Source of the DNA: Subtercola endophyticus
GTDB taxonomy: Bacteria > Actinomycetota > Actinomycetes > Actinomycetales > Microbacteriaceae
Length of the DNA: 64,000 nucleotides
Assembly (NCBI RefSeq): GCF_021044565.1
Contig: NZ_CP087997.1
Location: 2,108,001 to 2,172,000 of the forward strand
Reading direction: 5' to 3'
Made by a program: the position numbers and the translations under genes. Below the pieces are notes generated by a model. It saw only the letters and a list, made by a program, of their open reading frames with translations. It did no database searches and was not told the DNA's origin. Positions 1 to 7,994 of this stretch are shown here, in pieces (position 1 is the stretch's first letter; every line of letters starts with the position of its first letter).

Positions 1-552
1 CATCGCCTCGAGCTTGCGCTGCGTCTTCTCTTTGCGGCGGCGATGCTTCAGGATGCCCGCGGCCTCCTCGATGAACCCACGCCGCCCCTCGGGGCTGGCG
101 TGCAGAACGGCATCGAGCTGACCCTGCCCCACGATGACGTGCATTTCCCGCCCGAGGCCGGAGTCACTGAGCAGCTCCTGTACGTCGAGCAGCCGGCACG
201 AGTCGCCGTTGATGGCGTATTCGCTGCCCCCGTTGCGGAACAGCGTGCGGCTGATCGTCACCTCGGAGTAGTCGATCGGCAGGGCCCCGTCGGCGTTGTC
301 GATGGTGAGAATCACCTCGGCGCGGCCGAGCGGGCCGCGGGTCGAGGTGCCGGCGAAGATGACGTCTTCCATCTTGCCGCCGCGCAGCGTCTTGACGCCC
401 TGCTCGCCCATGACCCAAGCCAGGGCATCCACCACGTTGCTCTTGCCGGAGCCGTTCGGGCCGATGACACAGGTGACGCCGGTCTCGAACGCGAACGTCG
501 TGGGCTGCGCGAACGACTTGAACCCCTTCAGGGTCAGGCTCTTCAGATACAC
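1..552 (-). CDS. smc: Chromosome segregation protein SMC, N-terminal part (runs off the window)
   Basis: This is the first 184 codons of SMC, the ATPase of the chromosome-condensing SMC-ScpAB complex. It starts at GTG 552-550 and reads leftward out of the window with no stop. The N-terminal head is clear: [14 protein letters not shown], then a Walker A motif GPNGSGKS at residues 31-38, followed by [13 protein letters not shown] and a region with [17 protein letters not shown], both typical of SMC heads. The hinge, coiled coils and C-terminal head lie outside. In actinobacteria smc normally follows mutM directly; here mutM is about 43 kb away in the same orientation. The identification is very secure. 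The start is chosen because homologues begin with this exact motif. Confidence 0.96.
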   Translation of the reverse strand, partial: MYLKSLTLKGFKSFAQPTTFAFETGVTCVIGPNGSGKSNVVDALAWVMGEQGVKTLRGGKMEDVIFAGTSTRGPLGRAEVILTIDNADGALPIDYSEVTISRTLFRNGGSEYAINGDSCRLLDVQELLSDSGLGREMHVIVGQGQLDAVLHASPEGRRGFIEEAAGILKHRRRKEKTQRKLEAM

Positions 553-690
553 CGGTGACCCTCTCTGCGCGCTCACGGTCGTGCTCTACGGTACCCAACA
601 ACCCCTTCGGTTCGGCCTCGCCGCACGTGCTGGGCTTCACATGGGTGCCCAAAAACGCCCTCCCGGGCCCTTTTCGGCGCCGCCCGCGCC

Positions 691-750
691 ATCGAGTTGA
701 CGAAAAAGCCCCCAAAATCGCGCGGGAACGGGCTTTTTCGCAAAGTCGAT
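691..750. terminator. Long hairpin between smc promoter region and IclR gene end
   Basis: A perfect 11-bp stem (CGAAAAAGCCC at 701-711 pairing with 730-740) extends with mismatches to about 21 bp (691-711 with 730-750). It lies between the end of the minus-strand IclR gene (stop at 819) and the start of smc. The right arm ends in GCAAAGTCGAT, the same words as the larger hairpin at 3868-3927. It is probably an intrinsic terminator for the IclR transcript. The rest of 553-818 shows no gene. Confidence 0.6.
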
Positions 751-818
751 CGCCGCGACGGGGCTTCAGGGGGAAGGGAAGGAGGGATGCGCGCGAACGG
801 CGGAGGCACGCGGCGGCG

Positions 819-1679
819 TCAGCGCGCGGCAGCAGCCGCCACGATGGAGTCACGGGTAGCGCCCGAGACCGCTGCCGCGCGCAGGGCCCGTTCGACGAGG
901 GCCGCGTCACGGTCGATCTGCGGAGTCGTCGAGATGCACACCAGCGCCGCCGGCATGCCGGGCTGCGGCCAGGGCACGGCCACGCACGACACCTCGGGCA
1001 TGAGTTCGGCCCGATCGATGAACACTCCGTCGCGCACGATCGTGTCGAGCTGAGCGTCGAGCTGTGCGCGGGAGGTGGCGCGGGTCGTCGACTGCACCAC
1101 GTACCCGCCCGGCGTCGGCCCGAGTCCGAGCGAAACGCGAAACTGCTGCACGACGGCCGACGGCGCCACGCCCGACACGGCATCGGTGGGCACGGGCAAC
1201 GGATCGTTCGGCAGGTAGCGCTGCCGATCATCCGCCGCCAACTGCGACGCAATGGTCTTACCGGCCGCGCTGACCCACAGCGGAAAACTCGTGGTCAGCC
1301 CATAGGGAATCTTCGCCCCCACCGGGTCGGCAGAGGCCAGCACCACTCCGACTCCGCCGACCAGCCCCACGGCCTGCGTCAGCATGCCGGTGACACCCGA
1401 AACCGCGTGGATGATCGGCTCCGCGAGCCGCAACGACACCCCTGCGGCGGCACCCTGTCCGAGCAGAGTCGAGCGAGGCCCGATCAGCACGTGACCGCCG
1501 TCGTCACGCACCAGCCAGCCGTCGGCTTCGCATGCCGACACCATGCGCGAGGCGGTGGCCTTGTCGACGCCGAGTTCGCGCGCGAGCTGCGAGACGGTGA
1601 GCGGGCCCGAGAAATCGACGATCTCGAGCAGACGGAGGCCGCGCAGCAGAGTCTGTGACACGAGTTCACGATACTGCAC
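819..1679 (-). CDS. IclR-family transcriptional regulator
   Basis: A 286-residue protein starting at GTG 1679. The N-terminal winged helix-turn-helix is visible (LRLLEIVDFSGPLTVSQLAREL, then GVDKATASRMVSACEADGWLVR), followed by an effector-binding domain of the usual length. IclR proteins regulate catabolic genes by binding small metabolites, often carboxylates. It is divergent from the lipoprotein gene at 1780. The shared spacer has a perfect 7-bp inverted repeat (1725-1743), which is the most likely operator. Its target could be itself, the lipoprotein or distant genes; the effector cannot be read from the sequence. Upstream sequence ends in a weak CCCGGA Shine-Dalgarno-like run. Confidence 0.9.
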   Translation of the reverse strand: MQYRELVSQTLLRGLRLLEIVDFSGPLTVSQLARELGVDKATASRMVSACEADGWLVRDDGGHVLIGPRSTLLGQGAAAGVSLRLAEPIIHAVSGVTGMLTQAVGLVGGVGVVLASADPVGAKIPYGLTTSFPLWVSAAGKTIASQLAADDRQRYLPNDPLPVPTDAVSGVAPSAVVQQFRVSLGLGPTPGGYVVQSTTRATSRAQLDAQLDTIVRDGVFIDRAELMPEVSCVAVPWPQPGMPAALVCISTTPQIDRDAALVERALRAAAVSGATRDSIVAAAAAR

Positions 1680-1724
1680 TCCGGGCGCAAAATAGGGCTG
1701 TTATTTGCATTCAGTGAGCACTAT

Positions 1725-1743
1725 CGTTGCAATTAGTGCAACG
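1725..1743. promoter_or_regulatory. Inverted repeat, candidate IclR operator
   Basis: CGTTGCA-ATTAG-TGCAACG is a perfect 7-bp palindrome with a 5-bp spacer. It lies 46 bp upstream of the IclR start and 37 bp upstream of the lipoprotein start, in the only AT-richer stretch of the divergent spacer. IclR proteins bind short palindromes in such spacers, so autoregulation is likely. The assignment is inferred from position and symmetry. Confidence 0.5.
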
Positions 1744-1779
1744 GATGTTGACAATAACGACCTCAGTGAGGAGAACACG

Positions 1780-2394
1780 ATGAATCGAGCAGCAGCGATT
1801 CGAGCGACAATCACCGGTGCGGCGGCCCTGCTCTTGGTGGCCGGATGCACGGCGTGCAGTTCGAGCTCATCGACAACCAGTGCCGGGTCAGGCGCCGGGG
1901 CAGGGTCTTCGGCATCAGCCTCCGCCTCGGCAGCGGATTCTGGCGGTCCCTCCGCGGCCCCCGCCGCGGCCAGTGGATCCACCGACCCGTGCACCCTCGC
2001 CACCACCACCGAGATCCAGGCGATTTTCGGCGGCACGGTTGCAACCGGTGCGCCCGACACCGACCCTTCTCAGGTCAATCCCACCTGCGTCTGGCCGGTG
2101 ACCGGGTCGAATCTCGGCGGGTCAGGCCAGGTCGACATCTTCCTGCCCACGGCTATGCAAGACGCCACGAAATTCGGCTACGCCAAAGACGGAACCCCGG
2201 GTGCCATCGACCTTCCGGGCATCGGCGATTCGGCCTTCTACAGCGCACAAACAGATGCCGTCACCTTCGCGTCGGGTGACACCGTCGTCACCGTGCAGAG
2301 TGTGTTCATTCGCGGCGACGGCAACACGCTCGACCCCGCCACCACCCAGCAGCAGGTGACCGCCCTCGCGACGAAGGTGGCCGCGGGGCTCTAG
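1780..2394 (+). CDS. Secreted lipoprotein, DUF3558-like
   Basis: A 204-residue lipoprotein. The signal peptide is MNRAAAIRATITGAAALLLVAGC with lipobox LVAG-C, followed by a Ser/Ala/Gly-rich linker of about 50 residues and a compact C-terminal domain. That domain has two cysteines, in DPCTLATTTEIQAIFGG and VNPTCVWPV, and the pattern resembles DUF3558 lipoproteins of actinobacteria. ATG 1780 is chosen because GTGAGGAG lies just upstream and the signal peptide then begins correctly; an in-frame ATG at 1705 would add 25 residues that do not fit a signal peptide. Function is unknown. It is divergent from the IclR gene. Confidence 0.8.
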   Translation: MNRAAAIRATITGAAALLLVAGCTACSSSSSTTSAGSGAGAGSSASASASAADSGGPSAAPAAASGSTDPCTLATTTEIQAIFGGTVATGAPDTDPSQVNPTCVWPVTGSNLGGSGQVDIFLPTAMQDATKFGYAKDGTPGAIDLPGIGDSAFYSAQTDAVTFASGDTVVTVQSVFIRGDGNTLDPATTQQQVTALATKVAAGL

Positions 2395-2422
2395 CCGCCG
2401 GGCCTTGGCTCTCGACATCGAG

Positions 2423-2470
2423 AGGGCGATTTCGCTCCCAAGTTCCACAGTTTGGGAGAGAAATCGCCCT
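2423..2470. terminator. Long hairpin after the lipoprotein gene
   Basis: Two 19-nt arms (2423-2441 and 2452-2470) pair with a single mismatch around a 10-nt loop. The core is GGGCGATTTCGCTCCCAA. It begins 29 bp after the lipoprotein stop, and the right arm is followed by TTCTATGGGG. It is a likely terminator and belongs to the hairpin set described under findings. Confidence 0.6.
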
Positions 2471-2545
2471 TTCTATGGGGCAATCTGCAAACGAGGACGC
2501 GGGCAAGCACGGGAGGAGCCGCGCGCAGGCGCGTAGGGTTGGAAC

Positions 2546-3832
2546 ATGGCACGCACCCCGCTCGTCGCACCCGGGCGGGAGCTGACGGCGAGCGAGCTGG
2601 AGCGCTATTCGCGGCAGATCCGGTTGCCGCAAATCGGCATCGAAGGGCAGCGCCGTCTGGCGAATTCGCGCGTCGTGGTGCTCGGCGCAGGTGGGCTCGG
2701 CTCGCCGGTGCTCACGTCCCTCGCGGCCGCGGGTGTCGGAACGATCGGCATCGTCGACGAAGACGTTGTCGATGTGTCGAATCTGCAGCGTCAGACCATC
2801 CATACGACAGCCGCCGTGGGTACTTCGAAGGTGCATTCTGCGGCAGCGGGCATCCGTCGGCTGAACCCGCACGTGAACGTCGAACTGCACGACGAACGCC
2901 TGACCGGGCGTAATGCCGCCCGCATTCTCTCGGCCTACGACCTCGTCATCGACGGAACCGACAACTTCGCCACGCGATACCTGGCAAACGATACAGCCGC
3001 GCTGCTCGGCATGCCTTATGTGTGGGGGTCGGTGCTGCGATTCGACGGGCAGGCGTCGACGTTCTGGAGCGCCGCGGGCGCACATGGCGAGCTCGGACCG
3101 AATCTGCGCGACGTCTTTCCCGTGCCCCCCGGCGACGACGAAGTCGAGTCGTGCGCCGTCGCCGGGGTACTGGGGCCGCTGTGCGCCACCGTCGGAGCAA
3201 CCATGGCGAGCGAGGCGCTGAAGCTCATCGCGGGGTTCGGCGAGCTGCTGTTAGGGCGCATTCTGGTAGTGGATGCTCTCGACGGCAGCTACACGAATGT
3301 GCCGTTTCACCGTGCGGCGGCCGACGACTCGACGCCCCCGGCTGACGCGGTAAAGGGTTCGGCTTCGGGCCCGGCTTCGGCTTCGGCTTCGACTTCGGCT
3401 TCGGCTTCGGGTTCGGGTTCGGGTTCGGGTTCGGCGCAAGGTTCACCAATCGAAAGAAGCACAATGCCTGACGAATCAACTCCCGCCACTCCGGCGGCAC
3501 CGTCGATCACCGCGACCGAACTCGCCGCGCGACTGGTCGCGCGCGCGGCAGGCACCGACGACTTCGTGCTCGTCGACGTGCGGGAGCCCTGGGAACGTGA
3601 GCTCGTCGCGATTGAGGGCTCAGCCCTCGTTCCGCTGCAGTCGATTCTCTCCGAAGCGGCCCAAGAGGTCATGCCGCGCGACGAGACCGTCATCGTGCAC
3701 TGCCACTACGACAACCGCTCCCGCTACGCCCGCGAGGTGCTGCTGCAGTCGGGCTGGACCAACGTCACCTTCGTCGAAGGCGGCATCGACGCCTGGGCGA
3801 CCGAGGTCGACCCCACCCTCCCCCGGTACTGA
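2546..3832 (+). CDS. moeZ: MoeB/MoeZ-type adenylyltransferase-sulfurtransferase with rhodanese domain
   Basis: A 428-residue fusion that adenylates a ubiquitin-like sulfur carrier such as MoaD and then passes sulfur to it as a thiocarboxylate. The ThiF/MoeB domain covers about residues 15-257, with the nucleotide loop GAGGLGSP (47-54) and DGTDN (136-140). A rhodanese domain covers about 322-428, with catalytic Cys386 in HCHYDNRSR. Between them (about 271-300) is an unusual Ser/Ala/Gly linker encoded by hexanucleotide repeats at 3355-3440. The CXXC zinc pairs of E. coli MoeB are not evident. It lies beside moaD and moaA, so molybdopterin synthesis is the likely job; other sulfur carriers are possible. 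Confidence 0.9.
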   Translation: MARTPLVAPGRELTASELERYSRQIRLPQIGIEGQRRLANSRVVVLGAGGLGSPVLTSLAAAGVGTIGIVDEDVVDVSNLQRQTIHTTAAVGTSKVHSAAAGIRRLNPHVNVELHDERLTGRNAARILSAYDLVIDGTDNFATRYLANDTAALLGMPYVWGSVLRFDGQASTFWSAAGAHGELGPNLRDVFPVPPGDDEVESCAVAGVLGPLCATVGATMASEALKLIAGFGELLLGRILVVDALDGSYTNVPFHRAAADDSTPPADAVKGSASGPASASASTSASASGSGSGSGSAQGSPIERSTMPDESTPATPAAPSITATELAARLVARAAGTDDFVLVDVREPWERELVAIEGSALVPLQSILSEAAQEVMPRDETVIVHCHYDNRSRYAREVLLQSGWTNVTFVEGGIDAWATEVDPTLPRY

Positions 3833-3867
3833 GTTGTCTGGTGCGCCGCCGCCCCCTCGCTGACCAG

Positions 3868-3927
3868 ATCGACTTTGCGAAAAAGCACCTTCCCGGCACG
3901 TTTTGGGTGCTTTTTCGCAAAGTCGAT
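3868..3927. terminator. Perfect 22-bp hairpin between convergent genes
   Basis: Perfect 22-nt arms (3868-3889 and 3906-3927) flank a 16-nt loop. The left arm opens ATCGACTTTGCGAAAAAGC. It lies between the convergent moeZ (stop 3832) and moaD (stop 3947), so it could terminate transcription from both sides: runs of A and T sit within the arms rather than only after them. It shares its outer sequence with the hairpin at 691-750. Confidence 0.65.
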
Positions 3928-3946
3928 TGCAGCGACTGCAGGTAGC

Positions 3947-4267
3947 TCAGCCGCCGGCGAAGGGAGGGAGCACGTCGAGTTCGTCGCCGTCTCGCAGGGG
4001 GTGGGAGCGATCGGTCGTGGTCACGCCGTTGACGAGAAAGCTGCTGCGGCCGAAGACAGGCACCGCCGCCAATCCCGCGCCGACGAGTAGCTCGTCGATC
4101 GTGCATCCTTCGGCCACCGTTCGCGTCTCTGCGCCAACACCGGCGGCCGCCTTTGCCGCCGCGAAATAGCGCACATGAATGTTCGCGGGCGCGGCCGATG
4201 CCGTCGTCGAACCACCAGCGCCAGATTGCACAGTCGGGGCCTCCGCCGAGTTATCCACCGATCGCAC
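3947..4267 (-). CDS. moaD: Molybdopterin synthase small subunit MoaD
   Basis: A 106-residue beta-grasp sulfur carrier. The domain starts near residue 29 (IHVRYFAAAKAAAG) and ends in LPPFAGG; the C-terminal Gly-Gly is adenylated by MoeB/MoeZ and then thiocarboxylated. The first 28 residues are a Ser/Ala/Thr-rich extension. It starts at GTG 4267 inside the last codons of moaA (17-bp overlap), so the two are translationally coupled. The partner large subunit MoaE is encoded at 7984-8898. Because of the overlap, GTG 4258 would be an alternative start. Confidence 0.9.
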   Translation of the reverse strand: MRSVDNSAEAPTVQSGAGGSTTASAAPANIHVRYFAAAKAAAGVGAETRTVAEGCTIDELLVGAGLAAVPVFGRSSFLVNGVTTTDRSHPLRDGDELDVLPPFAGG

Positions 4268-5372
4268 TCATCGGCCGATCGGGCTGCTGGAAGCCTGCGA
4301 GGCTCATGCCATGTCCAGATTGCTTCGCCCACATCGCCCCGCGCCAGAGATCGGCCACGGTGTCGTCGTCAGCGCCTGCGCGCATCGGGCCGAGCAGATC
4401 GGTCTCCGTGTGCGAGAACAGGCAGCTGCGCACGGCGCCCTCCGCCGTGAGCCGCGTGCGTCGGCAGTCCTCGCAGAACGCCTCGGTGACCGAAGCGATG
4501 ATGCCCACGGTTCCCAACGGCGCACTGTCAGCGGCCGCACCGCGCTCGCGAACCTGGTACAACTCTGCCGGGGCGCCATCGCGCGGCGCTTCGTCTGGCG
4601 TGAGGTCGAATCGCGACGAGAGCCGCCGGCGAATCTCGGCGGCCGTGATCATCACGTCACGATTCCAGATGTGGTCGGCGTCGAGCGGCATCTGCTCGAT
4701 GAACCGCAGTTGGTGCCCCCCGGCGAGCGCCCACTCGAGCAGGTCGGGGCCCTGCTCGTCGTTGATGCCCGGAATCAGCACGGCGTTGATCTTCGTGTGC
4801 CCGATTCCCGCCTCGCCCAGTGCGTCAATGCCCTTGAGCACCCGCTCCAGAAACGGCCGCCGGGTGATGATGGCGAACGTCTCGGGGCAGATCGAGTCGA
4901 GCGACACATTCACGCGGTCGAGCCCCGCGTCGGCCAGCGCAGCAGCACGACCAGAGAGCCCGATGGCGTTGGTGGTCAGCGAGATCTCGGGGCGGGCATC
5001 CAGTGCGGCGACGTCACGGATGATCTCCACCAGGTCTTTACGCAGAAGCGGCTCACCGCCGGTGAAGCGCACCTGGCGCACACCCAGGTGCTCGGTCGCC
5101 AGGCGGGCCAGGCGCACGATCTCGTCGCGCTGCATGAGCTTCGAGGTCGGCAGAAAGGGCAAGCCCTCTGCCGGCATGCAATACGTGCAGCGCAGATTGC
5201 ACTTGTCGGTCAGCGAGATGCGCAAATCGGTGGCGACGCGACCGTAGGTGTCGAGCAGCCCGGGCACTGCGGCACTCGACGGGCGGCCGGTCGACGCGTG
5301 CGCGACAACCCCGACCCCCGAATCCGGGTTCGCAGAAAGGCGAACCTGCGGAACTCCGAGCATGACGGTCAT
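4251..5372 (-). CDS. moaA: GTP 3',8-cyclase MoaA
   Basis: A 373-residue radical SAM enzyme that rearranges GTP in the first step of molybdenum cofactor synthesis. The SAM cluster motif CNLRCTYC supplies Cys58, Cys62 and Cys65. A C-terminal second cluster is visible as FCEDCRRTRL with a further Cys in AVRSCLF. The protein ends ...MSAIGG, the Gly-Gly tail needed for activity in this family. About 40 residues precede the conserved core (DTYGRVATDLRISLTDKC), as is common in actinobacteria. It overlaps moaD and is transcribed away from moeA, giving a divergent spacer at 5373-5489. Confidence 0.96.
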   Translation of the reverse strand: MTVMLGVPQVRLSANPDSGVGVVAHASTGRPSSAAVPGLLDTYGRVATDLRISLTDKCNLRCTYCMPAEGLPFLPTSKLMQRDEIVRLARLATEHLGVRQVRFTGGEPLLRKDLVEIIRDVAALDARPEISLTTNAIGLSGRAAALADAGLDRVNVSLDSICPETFAIITRRPFLERVLKGIDALGEAGIGHTKINAVLIPGINDEQGPDLLEWALAGGHQLRFIEQMPLDADHIWNRDVMITAAEIRRRLSSRFDLTPDEAPRDGAPAELYQVRERGAAADSAPLGTVGIIASVTEAFCEDCRRTRLTAEGAVRSCLFSHTETDLLGPMRAGADDDTVADLWRGAMWAKQSGHGMSLAGFQQPDRPMSAIGG

Positions 5373-5489
5373 GCAACCAGCCTACGAGCAGTTGTCGTGA
5401 CATCCTGCCCTAGTCACGCGAATTTAACAGCAGACAGCGTTCCTCGGCCCACCGACTGCAGCTCCCGAGCCCGTGGCAGTATTGACCGT

Positions 5490-6902
5490 GTGAGCACCAG
5501 GCGAAGCGTCAACGACCATCGTGAGGCAGTGGATGCCCTGCTCGCCCCGCTCGCCGAAAAAAGCGCGATCGAAACCCTCGCCGTCACCGCAGCGGCCCTC
5601 GCTGCCCGACCCGGCGACTACCGAAACCGCCTTCTCGCGGCAGACCTCATAGCTCCCGCAGACCTGCCGACCTTCGACAATTCGCAGATGGACGGCTACG
5701 CCGTCAGCTGGTTCGACCTCGTCACGGCCTCACCGAGCGAGCCTGTGACGCTGGCGATTGCCGCCCAGATCGCGGCCGGCGACGACGCATCGGCACTCGT
5801 TCCCGGAACGGCGGCCCCCATCATGACGGGCGCGCCGGTTCCGCCCGGCGCCGACGCAATCGTTCCCATCGAGCAAGCGGTTCCGCCGCGGTTTCAGCAC
5901 CTGCACGCGCCTGAGACAGCCGCCCGGCGCGCTCCCCTCACCGTCGATTTCGTCGAACCTGTCGTTCCCGGCACCTTCGTGCGCCGGGCCGGCAGCGACG
6001 TCACGCGCGGCGACCTGCTGCTACGGGCCGAAAGCCTGCTCGGCCCGGCGCAACTCGGCGTGATCGCCGGCACCGGGCTCACCGAAGTCGAAGTGCTGCG
6101 CCGCTTGCGCGTGCTGCTCATCTCGACCGGCCACGAAATCCGCGACGCCGGCAGCACCCTGCAGCCGGGCCAGATCTTCGACTCGAACAGCGTCTCGCTC
6201 AGCCTCGCGCTCGCCGACGCCGGGTGCGTGGTGACCGCCGTGCCGTGCCGATCCGATGACGCCGACGTGCTGCTGGGCATCCTGAGCCAGCACGCTGAGC
6301 AGGTAGACCTGGTGATTACGATCGGCGGAGTCAGCGCCGGTGCCCGCGAGGTCGTGCGCGACGCGCTCGGCCCGCTCGGGGTGCAGTTCGGCAAGGTGGC
6401 TATGCAGCCCGGTGGGCCGCAGGGTTTCGGGCTCGCCACAATTCCGCTCGAAATACCCCCCGACGCTCGGCCTGGTGCTGACTCGCCCGACGGCGCCGAT
6501 TCGGGCAACACTTCAGTGCGCGACGTGCTGCCCAGCCCTGCTCCACCCGGTGCCGCGCGAAGCGTCACTCTGCCTGTGCTGACGCTTCCGGGAAACCCCG
6601 TGAGCGCCTTGGTTTCGTTCGAGATGTTCGTGCGCCCGGCCCTCCGCCGACTGGCCCACGCGGAACCGGCCGAGCGGGTGCGCGAGGTTGCGATGATCGC
6701 GGAGCCAGTCGACTCTCCCGCGGGTGTGCACCAGGTGCGTCGCGGTTTCGTGCACGAAGACGGCACCGTCGCATTCGTCGGCGGGCCCAGTTCGCATCTG
6801 CTGCACTCGTACGCCTCGTCGAACGCCCTCGTTCATATTCCCGCAGACGTCGAGCACCTCGACGCCGGCGACCCCGTCATGGTGTGGAGAATCGATGACT
6901 GA
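5490..6902 (+). CDS. moeA: Molybdopterin molybdotransferase MoeA
   Basis: A 470-residue enzyme that inserts molybdate into adenylated molybdopterin. Conserved elements appear in order: [11 protein letters not shown] near residue 62, [19 protein letters not shown], the central MoCF-binding domain with LLISTGHEI and TIGGVSAG, and [18 protein letters not shown], then the C-terminal barrel. GTG 5490 is taken because it starts just before the family N-terminus; the frame is open far upstream but that part is antisense to moaA. A proline/Asp-rich insert at about residues 325-355 ([17 protein letters not shown]) is unusual. It is the first gene of a coupled moeA-moaC-mog-moaE operon. Confidence 0.94.
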   Translation: MSTRRSVNDHREAVDALLAPLAEKSAIETLAVTAAALAARPGDYRNRLLAADLIAPADLPTFDNSQMDGYAVSWFDLVTASPSEPVTLAIAAQIAAGDDASALVPGTAAPIMTGAPVPPGADAIVPIEQAVPPRFQHLHAPETAARRAPLTVDFVEPVVPGTFVRRAGSDVTRGDLLLRAESLLGPAQLGVIAGTGLTEVEVLRRLRVLLISTGHEIRDAGSTLQPGQIFDSNSVSLSLALADAGCVVTAVPCRSDDADVLLGILSQHAEQVDLVITIGGVSAGAREVVRDALGPLGVQFGKVAMQPGGPQGFGLATIPLEIPPDARPGADSPDGADSGNTSVRDVLPSPAPPGAARSVTLPVLTLPGNPVSALVSFEMFVRPALRRLAHAEPAERVREVAMIAEPVDSPAGVHQVRRGFVHEDGTVAFVGGPSSHLLHSYASSNALVHIPADVEHLDAGDPVMVWRIDD

Positions 6903-7482
6903 CCACGAACCAACCCTCGTCACACACATTGCGCAATCGGAGTCTGCACCGCCACAGCCTGTCGCGCATCCGCACGGCGCTCACGCGTCGCACGGCGCGT
7001 CGCACTCGCAGGCCCCGCAGCTCACGCACGAACGTCCCGACGGCGCCGTGCTCATGGTCGATGTCAGCGACAAGCCCGTCACGAAGCGCACCGCCCGCGC
7101 CACGGCAACACTGATCACCCGTCCAGACGTCATCGCGCTGCTCGTTGCGGGAGACCTGCCGAAGGGCGAAGCTCTGGCCACTGCCCGCATCGCCGGCATC
7201 ATGGGCGCCAAACAGACCTCGTCTCTCATCCCGCTCTGCCACCCGCTTCCGCTCTCGGGAGCCACCGTCGATTTCGAGACGCACGACGACCGGGTCGTCA
7301 TTCTCACAAGCGTCAAGACCACCGGGGTCACCGGCGTCGAGATGGAGGCGCTTACCGCCGCCTCGGTAGCCGCCCTCACGCTCTACGACATGATCAAAGC
7401 CGTCGACAAACATGCGCAGATCACCGACCTCCGCGTGCTCGAGAAGACCGGCGGCAAGAGCGGCGACTGGGTGCACGAATGA
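6895..7482 (+). CDS. moaC: Cyclic pyranopterin monophosphate synthase MoaC
   Basis: A 195-residue enzyme that converts the MoaA product into cyclic pyranopterin monophosphate. Family signatures are clear: [34 protein letters not shown] and [20 protein letters not shown] with the catalytic Lys region [11 protein letters not shown]. The start ATG overlaps the moeA stop by 8 bp. The first 46 residues are an additional His-rich leader ([14 protein letters not shown]) not seen in typical MoaC, which begins near [10 protein letters not shown]. The enzyme usually works as a hexamer in the cytosol. Confidence 0.95.
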   Translation: MTDHEPTLVTHIAQSESAPPQPVAHPHGAHASHGASHSQAPQLTHERPDGAVLMVDVSDKPVTKRTARATATLITRPDVIALLVAGDLPKGEALATARIAGIMGAKQTSSLIPLCHPLPLSGATVDFETHDDRVVILTSVKTTGVTGVEMEALTAASVAALTLYDMIKAVDKHAQITDLRVLEKTGGKSGDWVHE

Positions 7483-7994
7483 CTCCGGATGCACGAAAGA
7501 CACTCGATCAACAGAAGACACTGACGGCGGCGGTGCTCATCGTGTCGACCCGCGCAGCGGCTGGCGTCTACGACGATCTGACGGGTCCGCTCATCGTCGA
7601 CTGGCTGACGGCCCGCGGATGGTCGGTGCAGGGCCACCACGTCATCGCCGACGGCCCCGGGGTCTCCACCGAGCTGGCCACACTGCTCGCCGCGCGGCCC
7701 GACCTCGTGCTCACCAGTGGCGGAACGGGCATCCACCCGGGCGACCGCACCCCCGACCAGACCCGCACGCTGCTCGACTATGAGATTCCGGGGTTCGCCG
7801 AAGAACTGCGCCGCCGGGGTTCTCTGAAGGTCGCGAGCGCACTTCTCTCGCGGGGAATCGCGGGAGTGTCGGGCTCGACGATCGTCATCAATCTGCCCGG
7901 TTCGACGGGCGGCGTGAAAGACGGTCTCGGTCTGCTCGACGAGGTGCTCGACCACATGATCGACCAGCTGAGAGGCGGCGATCATGCCCGCTGA
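7479..7994 (+). CDS. mog: MoaB/Mog-type molybdopterin adenylyltransferase
   Basis: A 171-residue MoCF-domain protein that adenylates molybdopterin ahead of MoeA. The signature [17 protein letters not shown] (about residues 80-96) and the closing [12 protein letters not shown] are visible. It starts at ATG 7479, overlapping the moaC stop by 4 bp, and its end overlaps the moaE start by 11 bp, so the operon is tightly coupled. Whether the closer relative is MogA or MoaB cannot be decided by eye; actinobacteria often annotate this form as MoaB but use it as Mog. Confidence 0.9.
   Translation: MTPDARKTLDQQKTLTAAVLIVSTRAAAGVYDDLTGPLIVDWLTARGWSVQGHHVIADGPGVSTELATLLAARPDLVLTSGGTGIHPGDRTPDQTRTLLDYEIPGFAEELRRRGSLKVASALLSRGIAGVSGSTIVINLPGSTGGVKDGLGLLDEVLDHMIDQLRGGDHAR

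Noticed and set aside
3225-3500. Small minus-strand frame with NPNPNPKPKPK repeats
   Set aside because: It is the complement of the MoeZ linker hexamer repeats, with no ribosome site.
4153-5247. Long open frame opposite moaA, continuous with moeA upstream
   Set aside because: It is antisense to a strongly supported radical SAM gene. Its translation is Arg/Ser-rich with no domain, as expected of a third-position GC artefact.
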